Assembly: GCA_034440575.1 (NCBI GenBank)
Contig: JAOTOL010001327.1
Location: 248,001-312,000, forward strand
Reading direction: 5' to 3'
Source: Imbricaverruca yamaguchii
Taxonomy: Eukaryota; Arthropoda; Thecostraca; Neoverrucidae
Length of the DNA stretch: 64,000 bases
Positions 55,558 through 64,000 of this stretch are shown here, piece by piece. Below the pieces are notes generated by a model, which was not told the origin of the DNA, did not search any database, and saw nothing but the letters and a program-made list of their open reading frames with translations. The translations under genes were made by a program, and so were the position numbers. Every line of letters starts with the position of its first letter. The first letter of the stretch is position 1.

Positions 55558-56175
55558 GGTGTGGCTGCGACCGCGACACTGGGTCACCGAGGCTGCCGCG
55601 ACACTGGGTGGCCGAGGCTGCAACCGCGACACTGGGTGGCCGAGGATGTGGCCGCCACACTGGGTGGCCGAGGCTGCCGCGACACTGGGTGGCCGAGGCT
55701 GCCGCGACACTGGGTGGCCGAGGCTGTGACCGCGACACTGGGTGGCCGAGGCTGTGACCGCGACACTGGGTGGTCGAGGATGTGGCCGCGACACTGGGTG
55801 GCCGAGGCTGCCGCGACACTGGATGGCCGAGGATGTGGCCGCCACACTGGGTGGCCGAGGCTGCCGCGACACTGGGTGGCCGAGGCTGCCGCGACACTGG
55901 GTGGCCGAGGCTGTGACCGCGACACTGGGTGGTCGAGGCTGTGACCGCGACACTGGGTGGCAAAGCTGCCGCGACACTGGGTGGCCGAGGCTGCCGCAAC
56001 ACCGGGTGACTGAGGCTGTGACCGCGACACTGGGTGGCCGAGGCTGCCGCGACACTGGGTGGCCGAGGCTGTGACCGCGACACTGGGTGGCCGAGGATAC
56101 GGCCGCGACACTGGGTGGCCGAGGCTGTGACCGCGACACTGGGTGGTCGAGGATGCGGCCGCGACACTGGGTAGC
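55558..56175. repeat. 25/28-bp minisatellite, about 23 copies
   Basis: Units of GGCCGAGGCTGCCGCGACAC + TGGGT, with variants containing GTGACC or GATGTGGCC. Long frames on both strands are artefacts. Confidence 0.96.
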
Positions 56176-56282
56176 AGAGCTGACGCACCTTCCGCTGACG
56201 TTAGCTGACGACTATCTCGTCAGCTGGTATCGGTTCGGCCCGCAAGCGGCTCGTCTGCCGGCCCAGCCGTGTCATCTTGGCT

Positions 56283-56550
56283 GACCGACTTGACCTGAGT
56301 CGACTGACCTGAACCGACCTGACCCGACCCGACCTGACCCAGACCTGACCAGACCTGACTCGACCTGACCCGACCTGACCCGACCTGACCAGACCTGACC
56401 AGACCTGACCGGACCTGACCAGACCTGACCCGACCTGACCCGACCTGACCCGACCCGGCTCGGCTCGACCCGGCCGGGCCGGGCTGATGCGAGCCGGCCG
56501 GGCTGACCCGAGCCGGCCGGGCTGACCCGAGCCGGCCGGGCTGACCGAGT
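56283..56550. repeat. (GACCTGACCC)n array and CCGAGCCGGC repeats
   Basis: About 18 copies of a 10-bp unit, then GGCCGGGCTGACCCGAGCC repeats. Confidence 0.93.
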
Positions 56551-57156
56551 CGGACATGCGAAAACCGGCTACATCTGGCCGCACCATCGACTTCCCAGCG
56601 TGTTTTGACTTGGGCACTGCGATAAATTCTGCGCTCATAGTGATGCAGCGAGCCAATCGCTGTACTTTCTCGTGGTTCCTTCGACTATCGACCATGCGTT
56701 TGTGTGTTGAGGCGTTTCAGCCAAATTGTCATATTTTTCGCTTTGCAGGAATTAAAAATGGCATTAAAACCACCGCTTGCTTACCAGTGCATATCTAAGC
56801 GCAAGCAAAATTCGCATGAATTCACGAGAAGCTAATGAAACTATGTTACAATGACGGAGCCGTTTTTGCAGGAACGGAATTCCGTTTGGGTCAAGCCTGG
56901 TCGAATAACATCGTAAACACAGTTGTGAGCTAGGTGGTGGGCGGGGCGCAGAAGGCGCCTCGAACAATACAACCGCAACAATGCAGCCAGCCCGAAGGTG
57001 TGCTGCGTCAGGAGATGCGTCTGCGCCTCCACTCAGACGATCTTGCTCAGCAAAACGATCAGCAGCCGGGCGAACCGGGCAAAAACGCGCCAATTTCCGT
57101 GTGCAAGCGGCGAGCCGACTGACGCCTCCGCGTTTTTGCGCGCTCGCAGGGCTCAC
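56551..57156. other. Intron 3-4, part next to exon 3
   Basis: Unique sequence with no recognised feature. Confidence 0.5.
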
Positions 57157-57237
57157 CTGGTCAGCAGGACGGCAGTGTCGAAGTGGCTGCCGCCCTCGTC
57201 GGCCTTGTCGTTGTGGTCGCGCTGCCACTTGCAGAAC
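57157..57237 (-). CDS. ADAMTS9/20-like: ADAMTS exon 3: catalytic domain (FCKWQ segment)
   Basis: A short 81-nt exon too small for simple ORF calling. It encodes FCKWQRDHND and HFDTAVLLT, the highly conserved ADAMTS stretch before the cysteine-rich loop of the catalytic domain. Phases fit both neighbours: one base completes a Gly codon, and AG is carried over to make Arg with the next exon. The acceptor TTGCAG is clean and the donor is GTGAGC. A 21-bp tandem array begins at the acceptor and runs upstream. Confidence 0.93.
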
Positions 57238-57520
57238 CTGCAACAGGCCAGCCGTCAGGTAAGACAGGCTAGCCGTCAGACACAACAGGCCAGCCGTCAG
57301 GTATGACAACCCAGCCGTCAGGTACAACAGGCCAGCCGTCAGGTACGACAGACCAGCAGTCAGGTACAACAGGCCAGCCGTCAGGTACAACAGGCCAGCC
57401 GTCAGGCACAACAGGCCAGCCGTCAGGCACAACAGGCCAGCCGTCAGGCACAACAGGCCAGCCGTCAGGCACAACAGGCCAGCCGTCAGGCACAACAGGC
57501 CAGCCGGCCGCCGCCGTCGC
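57238..57520. repeat. 21-bp minisatellite starting at the exon 3 acceptor
   Basis: About 13 copies of CAGGCCAGCCGTCAGGCACAA (variants GTACAA, GTACGA). The first unit overlaps the acceptor CTGCAACAGGCC. The copies farthest from the exon are the most uniform, opposite to the gradient at exon 15. Confidence 0.95.
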
Positions 57521-58303
57521 CGGTGCGCCGCTTGGGCCCAGCCGGGACGGACCGGGAAGCCTATAATTGGCATCACCATACCGAACGGGCACACTCGTCT
57601 TCCGCGCCTTCATTAGTCCTCAACAGTCGTATTGACCAGCAGGTATAGCCAGCTCGGGTCATTCTACTGTCAAAATTTCCACATGCACATGCTCGTGGAA
57701 GCGTACACATGTAAAAATGAGGGCTTGGATGTCGCTACGTTTTCCAGCATGTCTCATTTTCCAACCGTGACAAAATGACGACACTGTTCCGTAGGTGTGG
57801 TGCTATAGCAAAGAACGATGGCAAAACAACTATTTCTTCAAGATGGCCACTTTCTGGATGTCTCGTTGAAGCTCTGGTTTTTATCAGTCACATAGCTGTA
57901 GCAAGTAGCTTTTGTGTGCTAAGAAACAGAACATAGTCTGAATGTAGCGAATTGCTATCGAAACATGAAGTGGGCATCTTTTTCATAACTTTATATTTTT
58001 GAAACCAATGATTCGCGTTGAAAATTTGCCAGTAATTTGTTTTTTAATTTGTCACCAGTTATTCCTGGATATGGGCTTCCGACATCAGACATGAAGTAAT
58101 ACGGTCAACAAGATGTGCATCAAAAGAACCTAGCTCACATTGAGCTCAAAACACGCCTTCAAATACCTCTGCTTCGCAACGCGCGACGGAAAGATGGTGC
58201 AATAACTACTCAAATATACGTAGTTAAATACATACATAGATAACTTTATATCTCACTTATCGACACAAAAAGCATTTACAACGCGTCTGTGTGTTGTACT
58301 CAC
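57521..58303. other. Intron 2-3, unique part
   Basis: AT-rich, no feature recognised. Confidence 0.5.
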
Positions 58304-58452
58304 CCGTGCAGCATAACCGATGCTGACTTCCCGTCCCTCTTCTGGCCGTCAACATCTTGTTCATCCAGTAGGACGTCTTCCAACGTCATTATTCTCACTA
58401 ATGATATCGTCACAGAGTTCCCTATACTGGGATCCTTGTATATGAGCGCGAC
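58304..58452 (-). CDS. ADAMTS9/20-like: ADAMTS exon 2: catalytic domain
   Basis: Residues 53-101 begin VALIYKDPSIGN. This continues directly from the YILTLMSI of the previous exon and is the family signature around helix A. VTISLVRIMTLED follows, then a charged loop. It enters in phase 0 after CTTCTAG and leaves in phase 2 before GTGAGT. The loop (EDVLLDEQDVDGQKRDGKS) is more hydrophilic than I expect for vertebrate ADAMTS9/20, which suggests a lineage-specific surface loop. Confidence 0.92.
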
Positions 58453-58899
58453 CTAGAAGACAAGTGGCATGTGACATGCAGACATCCATAATCGACACGG
58501 CTAGATAATTTTCAGACTTTGAGAGAATACACCAAGACATCATCGCTACGCCCCACACCTTCGCACTTGCTTCGTCGTCTGGAGGTGAGAGGGAGAGGGG
58601 GAGGGGGGGGGTCAATACCGGATGGCCAATTCAGCTTGCGAATATATGCATATCTAACGATGGCTGGTTTAAATGAGGCAATAAATGAAAGAACCCAAAG
58701 GAAGTCAGTCTGACGAGCACCTAAAAAAATCAGTACGCCATTCGGGTTCGCAGCACAAGCATGAATCGTACTGCTCGCGTCATCGCAACATAATCCCCGA
58801 CTCAGCTGCGAGCCGGTCCTCAGGACTGATGGGGATTCTGACGCCAGCTCGTGGGTGGTCTGTGACGCACGGGAACAGCGTCTCGCATTGCTCTCAGCT
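58453..58899. other. Intron 1-2, part next to exon 2
   Basis: Contains a G-rich tract at 58589-58611; otherwise nothing recognised. Confidence 0.5.
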
Positions 58900-59160
58900 G
58901 CTGCAGTGTCTGCCGCAGCCCCGAGGATCAACGTCCGCCGCAGCGCCGTGGATCAGCGTCTGCCACAGCGCCGGGATCAACGTCCGCCACAGCCCCGAGG
59001 ATCAGCGTTCGCCGCAGCGCCGTGGATCAGCGTCTGCCACAGCGCCGGGGATCAACGTCCGCCACGGTGCCGAGGATCAACGTCCGCCACAGCGCCGTGG
59101 ATCAGTGTCCGCCGTGGTGCTGAAGATCAGTGTCCGCCGTGGTGCTGAAGATCAGCGGCC
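58900..59160. repeat. About 26-bp minisatellite, roughly 10 copies
   Basis: GATCAACGTCCGCCACAGCG + CCGTG/CCGAG units, with CAGCGTCTGCC and CAGTGTCCGCC variants. Confidence 0.93.
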
Positions 59161-59714
59161 GCCGAGGCACAGGACCAAACTCTTCTTTCTCGGCCCGGTG
59201 ACGATGTTCACCAGGCTTGAGAGGTGGGCTTCGAAGTTCAAATTTACGATTCGAATATGAAGTTCGTGCACTGTTGCTGCCACGTCCGTGAAGATATTCA
59301 ATATTCAACATGTGGTAAATCATCTTCGCGATGTTAGATATGACATGAATAGCTCGAATAACTTTCATTAAATCCAGGTAGAGTTGTATTAAAGCTACCG
59401 AGAGCAGCTGATTTTAGTATGTTGATCCGAATCAATTGTTGAATAAATGCAACGTTAGGCTTCTCTGACCCCTTCCACCTATTCGGTAAATTACATGTAT
59501 TTTCCCAGATATTACGGAATGGGTTGGATCCGTCCCCTCCCCCTCCCCATTGCACAGTATTATATAGAACCTTCACTTTACGTGTTGAACAAGTGATCAG
59601 AAACAGCAGCGATCGCCGTCGAGTGAACGCTGTCGCTCCTCCGACCGTCACGTTCAGCTCAACTGGTGGGTAGATTTGGCCGCATCCTAGTGGACCACGC
59701 GTCTATTCGTGTTC
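59161..59714. other. Intron 1-2, unique part
   Basis: No feature recognised. Confidence 0.5.
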
Positions 59715-59920
59715 AGAGAGATGTTGGAGGCGCTCTCCGTTGCTACGCATGGCATCCTATTGCTGGAGGTGCTCTCCGTTGTTACGCATGGCACCCTATT
59801 GCTGGAGGTGCTCTCCCTTCCGGTGCATGGCGCCCTATGGCTACAAGTGCTCTCCCTTCCTGTGTATGGCGTCCTATTGCTACATGTGTTCTCCATTGTT
59901 ATGCATGGCGCCCTATCACA
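59715..59920. repeat. About 36-bp minisatellite, 5-6 copies
   Basis: GTGCTCTCCGTTGTTACGCA + TGGCACCCTATTGCTGGAG, with progressive changes to CTTCCTGTGTATGGCGTC. Confidence 0.93.
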
Positions 59921-60631
59921 TCGTCCAAGCGACGGATAAACGAATCACCAGGAATTTCCGGTGAAAGCCAATCCGACTATGATCTTGTCTTCGCATGCGA
60001 TCGCTTTTGCCGCGGCGGAATTAATGGCTTTACTGCAAGGCATGCGGTAAAGCGGACACTTATGATCAGATCCCAAAGAGAGTGACCGTATTTTAACTTG
60101 CAATTCCAAAATAGCAAGTGGTGTTTTCTAACAGTTAAAGAACGTTATTCATAGATTACCGAGGCTTTCAGGCTCTAGAAAGGAGGAATATGAGGAGAAC
60201 GATACATACATGTCTTCATGGAATACACAACAGCACAGTACACCAACACAGTAACAGTACCCTTCCCAACTATAATGCCTGAGGACATGCATTGGATCTG
60301 AAATAGCCAAGTATGATTTTCCAGCACCCTGACTTCAATGATCCATAAAAGTTAAGAGTTGAAGGCTGAGAGGCAAAGCGCATAATTGAGAAGAGACATC
60401 TTGTTCCCATGGGCAGACATCATGACGATGACGCGTTGGAATTTCTGGGCCCGTCGACAACAAGCGCCAATGGGTCAATTTGGATAGGGATGAGTATTTA
60501 GGAACAGATCAGATTGAATGCGAATGCTTGATGGGAGTAGCTTCATGACATCAACATCCATTGCAAGAAAAGCCTGTGGACCATGATCCAACCACTCAAT
60601 CGGGGAATTATAATGTGTGTTATGCAATTGG
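59921..60631. other. Intron 1-2, unique part
   Basis: No feature recognised. Confidence 0.5.
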
Positions 60632-60800
60632 AAGTTCAACGTGTCGCCTGTGTCCCAGCACTGTTTCCCAGCTGCAGCAGCTCTGACCTTATCGAGCCAG
60701 TCGCTCCGACACGGCTAGCGCGTGCAGCGACTCGAACGCTGGCTTACCAGGTCAGCGGAGACCATGCTGGCCAGCTCTCCACCAGCTGAGCTAACGGGCC
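60632..60800 (-). mobile_element. tRNA-derived SINE, second family, copy 1
   Basis: On the minus strand it begins GCCCGTTAGCTCAGCTGG (A box), then has GCGTTCGAGTCGC (B box) and a body with CTCGATAAGGTC and ending CACGTTGAACTT. The body matches the element at 62.2 kb on the opposite strand, so both belong to one diverged SINE family. It lies in the intron between exons 1 and 2. Confidence 0.75.
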
Positions 60801-61014
60801 TATGCTTAATACCCACCTACAACGGTCATGACCTTTGAGGAGAAATGCATGAGGGCCAGGTTGGATCTCATGGTTTAGATTTCATTATACTATATATAGC
60901 CTGTAGAGATTCGCGTTCTCGCTCGGCATCTTCTCCGTTTAAACCACGTCTCGCGTATCGGTGTTAGTGGAAACATTAAACACCGTGGTCACGATCGTGT
61001 AGCCGTGCACTTAC
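60801..61014. other. Intron 1-2, part next to exon 1
   Basis: Contains TACTATATATAG at about 60890; no gene on the plus strand supports a promoter call. Confidence 0.4.
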
Positions 61015-61172
61015 TATGGACATGAGCGTGAGTATGTACTGCTGCAGCTGGTCGCCGTGGTAGTCGGCCATCTTGGTGTCGGCGGCCACCATCACCTGGA
61101 CGTGGTGAGCGCGACTGGTGGAGCGACGCCGCCGGCCCGACAGCAGGTCCTCGTCGGGCGCCTCGGTCGGCT
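61015..61172 (-). CDS. ADAMTS9/20-like: ADAMTS exon 1 of window: prodomain tail, furin site, start of catalytic domain
   Basis: Begins after acceptor CCCGCAG with two bases of a split codon and ends in phase 0 before GTAAGT. Residues 1-52 include the acidic EAPDEDLL stretch, then GRRRRS (a typical proprotein-convertase site for prodomain removal), then VMVAADTKMADYHG and YILTLMSI. The last two are the conserved first strand and first helix of the reprolysin-type ADAMTS catalytic domain. No signal peptide is visible, so at least one upstream exon is missing. The 5' edge of this exon is repeated once 116 bp upstream. Confidence 0.93.
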
Positions 61173-61380
61173 CTGCGGGTCACCGGAGGTCAGGTCAGAC
61201 CAACAGCCAGGTCAATCCGGTCGGAGATGAGGCCCAAGTGAAGTGTCGGCTCAGGTCAGCTGACGATGGCTTCAGAGCCTCGGTCGGCTCGTTTACCGGA
61301 TGGCAGGTCAGGTCATATTCGGTCAACCATTCGGCCCGGATGAGATGTGTCAGGTCAGGTGAGCTGATGATATGTTCGGG
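61173..61380. repeat. 116-bp duplication of the exon 1 acceptor border
   Basis: GCCTCGGTCGGCTCTGCGGG at the exon 1 border recurs as GCCTCGGTCGGCTCGTTTAC 116 bp upstream, each followed by an ACCGGA...GGCAGGTCAGGTCA-like stretch and then CGGTC...GATGAG. Confidence 0.85.
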
Positions 61381-62150
61381 TGCTTGAAGGGCGCAATGTC
61401 AGCCACGCCACGAGGCCGACCACACTCCGGATGGCTCCAGGCTGCATACGTCCAGAAGTGGAGCTCTCCGTCCGCGCGCGACGATCACATCAGCACAGCC
61501 AGCCGCAACTCTTTGTGTCGTATTCTTCGCCCAAATGGGTCGAAATCAGAGCGTTTTTGCATCGGTCAGCGGAGTCTCATGTTCTGAAACAATCTGGAAG
61601 TGTTTTATTGCTATGTGGCTTTTTAGCTCGTCACATTTTCGTTGCAATGTCGTAAGGGACGACACTTCAACTTCTTGGAGAATATGTTCGGGGTGTATGC
61701 TGAACTTCGAATTCAAGTAATCAGGTTATGATTACGAGTGCATCACCAAGAGCAGGTATTTAAAATGCTACCCATGCAGCAGGCGATTTCATGCAAAAAT
61801 TCCTGTCACGAATTAAGTAAGGCATGAGGTCACTGCTTATGCTGCGGATTAAAGCGTGAGTCAGGATCCAAGTGGGAAGAACTTTTATGTTGTTGATAAT
61901 CATCGCAGGACATCATACAGAGCAACAGAGATCAACGAAAACCAGACCAGCTTTCCTGTATGGTTGCCAATGCATAAGAACCTACAGTCATATTTCGAAC
62001 TATTTGAAGTTTTCACTTCAAAGTCGTTTTCTTTAGTAGTGTGTTTATCAGCGATACAGCACGCTCAGACATAAACCAAAATGCTATGTGGAAGGCCATC
62101 TAAGGGTTTAAATGTGCTTTGGAAAATCCACAAAAAATTGTACTTTGTGT
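61381..62150. other. Upstream intron, unique part
   Basis: No prodomain exon or other gene recognised. Confidence 0.5.
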
Positions 62151-62187
62151 TACCTTTTGATTATAACTAATTTATAATCAAAAGGTA
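62151..62187. other. Perfect hairpin, 16-bp arms, 5-nt loop
   Basis: TACCTTTTGATTATAA and its exact complement around CTAAT, 15 bp upstream of the tRNA-SINE. Confidence 0.9.
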
Positions 62188-62202
62188 TAAGCCCTATTTG
62201 CC

Positions 62203-62390
62203 GCCCCGGTAGCTCAGTTGGTTAGAGCGCTGGCCTGCACTGGTCTCCCTGTACTGGCAACACAGGGTTCGGGTCGCTTCGCGCGCTCGCATTTAGCCCC
62301 CGGCCGGGAGTGTCAGTTGGCAGTTGGCCCGATAAGGCCGGGGACGAGCTACCGGGCGGTGCATTGGCGGCACGTTAAACTTTGCCGTCT
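62203..62390 (+). mobile_element. tRNA-derived SINE, second family, copy 2
   Basis: It begins GCCCCGGTAGCTCAGTTGG with B-box-like GGGTTCGGGTCGC, then a body with GCCCGATAAGGCC and CACGTTAAACTT. Head and body agree with the 60.6-kb copy. The 3' acceptor-stem half of a tRNA is missing, which excludes a functional tRNA gene. A perfect 16-bp-arm hairpin ends 15 bp upstream. Confidence 0.75.
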
Positions 62391-62924
62391 AAATCTTACC
62401 GTTGAACTGGAGTTAATGCATCGAGTGGTGAGGCCAGGGTTCACGCAACAAGCTCTGCTTAGCAATAGATAGCAAGCAATAGCCCTTGGTTCCCCAAAAC
62501 CACCCCAGCAACAACTCGGATTATATTTTTTTTTAAATCAGTAACCCACATCAGTAACGCACTACCAATGCCTGCCCTTACGAAGATCAATCTCATGGCG
62601 CCAAGCTTCAACGATCATAGCAGCTTAACCAAGTTAACCGAACCGCGAAGGACAACCGCTCAGCCCTCCAAATTCAATCAGAACTATTTGACCATGTCAT
62701 AAATGGATATCTCGTCAATTAATATAGTATTTCAATGACCACGGGTTATCATACGGGAAAATGTTCCCAGTCGTGCGTCATTGTTGCACCGCTGGTTATC
62801 AAAATCTCCATCTTCCTACCGCTTGTTATTTGGTTGCAATGTTCCAGAAATATTAGCGACTGTCTCAGAAGAAGGCCCGAGAGTGCGGAAACTAAGGCCG
62901 CTGCTCCAATGTTGGCTACTGCTG
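62391..62924. other. Upstream intron, unique part after the SINE
   Basis: May include the AT-rich tail of the SINE (T-run near 62529); nothing else recognised. Confidence 0.45.
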
Positions 62925-63115
62925 ATTACATGACATTCGACAGTTGCTCCACATGGTGGCTACTGCTGGTAATGAGATCGGCAGCTGTTCCACATGGTGG
63001 CTACTGCTGGCTACATGAGATCGGCAGCTGTTCCACATGGTGGCTACTGCTGGCTACATGAGATCGGCAGCTGTTCCACATGGTGGCTACTGCTGGCTAC
63101 ATGAGATCGGCGGCT
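62925..63115. repeat. 43-bp minisatellite, 4 copies
   Basis: GATCGGCAGCTGTTCCACAT + GGTGGCTACTGCTGGCTACATGA; the first copies are diverged. Confidence 0.95.
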
Positions 63116-64000
63116 GCCGGCTTCGCTGACAAGCACAGTGACAATAGTATCCGAATCTGCGACTTCAGCTCTTCTCTGCAAACAGCTGGCGGCAAGCCCA
63201 CAGGAGAGCGCTGAGTCAACGCTTGACGTACGCACAGTACAGCACTCGAAAGCCTGTGTTCAGAGTGGATCCTTCACGTGACATGAGCCAGGGGGCAGAC
63301 GGTAACCGGCACTCGCACACGGTCGGCGGGACACGGCGCCAACCCGGGCCGTCCTGCCCTCGGAAGAGTGATGACGCTCCAGTGGACTGTGCTGCCGTGG
63401 CCGACGCAGATGAACGATGACACTCAAGTGGACACTGCGGTCGACGCAGATGAGCGATGACACTCGAGTGAAACGTTTCTCTGGGCCTGCAGTCGCATAC
63501 TCGCGAGGCGTCTTTTGACAATCTTCCTGTCGCGCTCACCCAAAATGATCTGGTAATTGTAACGGCTATCAGTGGAGAGGCGATTTTGTCGGAAGTCTTC
63601 CCGAGGACTTCGTCGCGTCCCAATGGCAACAGTCTAGCCATCACAGCGGACCGTTCGACGGTGAAAATGTCACGTTCCGGACGCTCTAGTTAAGACGCTC
63701 TATTCGCGTTGGAATGATGCGCCATCGCTGACGCACCACAACAGTTAACATTTCGCATATACGTCGCTGGATATATAGACGAGAAGGAGAACGAGCAGCG
63801 ATAAAATTGGAACACAAAATGATCAAGCTATTATGAGGCCATGCAATTGGGTCGGTCTCGGGCACAGCTCGTTCGTTTGTAATCTCAACAGCTTTTGCTC
63901 AAACGTGTCTTCATGTTTGTAATTTAGGCTCACGTAAATTATGGATCTGCCCAACATGACATTAGAGAGACAAATTCAAAACTAAGAGGATGAGGTTGTT
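63116..64000. other. Right edge, no recognised gene
   Basis: A GC-richer part (63290-63660) has a minus-strand frame with TDSRYNYQIILGERDRKIVK followed by GTGAGC. It looks protein-like but matches no ADAMTS prodomain I recognise. A GACACTCAAGTGGAC... duplication at 63350-63475 is also present. Confidence 0.4.

Noticed and set aside
55523..56188. 221- and 201-codon minus-strand ORFs
   Set aside because: Frames through the 25/28-bp array, open on several frames at once.
62203..62290. Possible functional tRNA gene
   Set aside because: The acceptor stem has no complementary 3' half and the T arm is not closed; the downstream body matches another genomic SINE copy.
63430..63640. Minus-strand frame with TDSRYNYQIILGERDRKIVK as a prodomain exon
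   Set aside because: It looks protein-like but matches no ADAMTS prodomain motif I know, and no acceptor and donor pair fits the phase required by exon 1.

Overview
The window is eukaryotic genomic DNA. Its dominant feature is one spliced gene on the minus strand: 23 consecutive internal exons, running from about 61.2 kb down to 3.2 kb, of a secreted ADAMTS metalloprotease of the ADAMTS9/ADAMTS20/gon-1 type. I assembled the exons by hand from AG|GT splice borders. All 22 junctions keep the reading frame, giving 1261 contiguous codons. The 5' part (signal peptide, most of the prodomain) should lie beyond the right edge. The last thrombospondin repeats and any GON domain should lie beyond the left edge.

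Domain order of the visible protein: prodomain tail with a poly-Arg furin-type site, catalytic domain with the zinc site HELGHVLNIPHD and a Met-turn, disintegrin-like module, TSP1-1, Cys-rich module, spacer, TSP1-2 to TSP1-11, and the start of TSP1-12. The three longest inter-TSR linkers sit where I recall them in the vertebrate ADAMTS9/20 proteins, which supports that subgroup.

Introns make up about 94% of the sequence between the first and last exon. They are packed with minisatellites, microsatellites and retroelements. A 5'-truncated CR1/jockey-like LINE lies on the plus strand at 17.8-19.85 kb. The RNase H end of a second LINE lies on the minus strand at 43.7-45.0 kb. A complete tRNA-derived SINE with a 13-bp target duplication lies at 9.2 kb, and two diverged copies of another tRNA-SINE family lie at 60.6 and 62.2 kb. 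Retroelement types, SSR load and exon structure suggest an invertebrate, most likely an arthropod and perhaps a crustacean; the species cannot be named from this window.

The most unusual property is that many intronic tandem arrays appear to have grown out of exon edges. Arrays next to exons 1, 4 (both sides), 7, 11, 12, 14, 15, 18 and 19 have repeat units containing the exon's own splice site plus a few exon bases, often with copies decaying away from the exon. At exon 13 the splice acceptor itself lies inside a duplicated piece of coding sequence.

Region by region: 0-3.2 kb, no recognised exon; 3.2-10 kb, TSP1-6 to TSP1-12 exons embedded in arrays; 10-15 kb, arrays and unique intron; 15-25.8 kb, Cys-rich/spacer to TSP1-6 exons plus the CR1-like LINE; 25.8-39 kb, large introns, TSP1-1 and disintegrin exons; 39-49 kb, large intron with the RNase H LINE and a 1-kb array; 49-61.2 kb, catalytic-domain exons with GC-rich blocks and arrays; 61.2-64 kb, upstream intron with a SINE.
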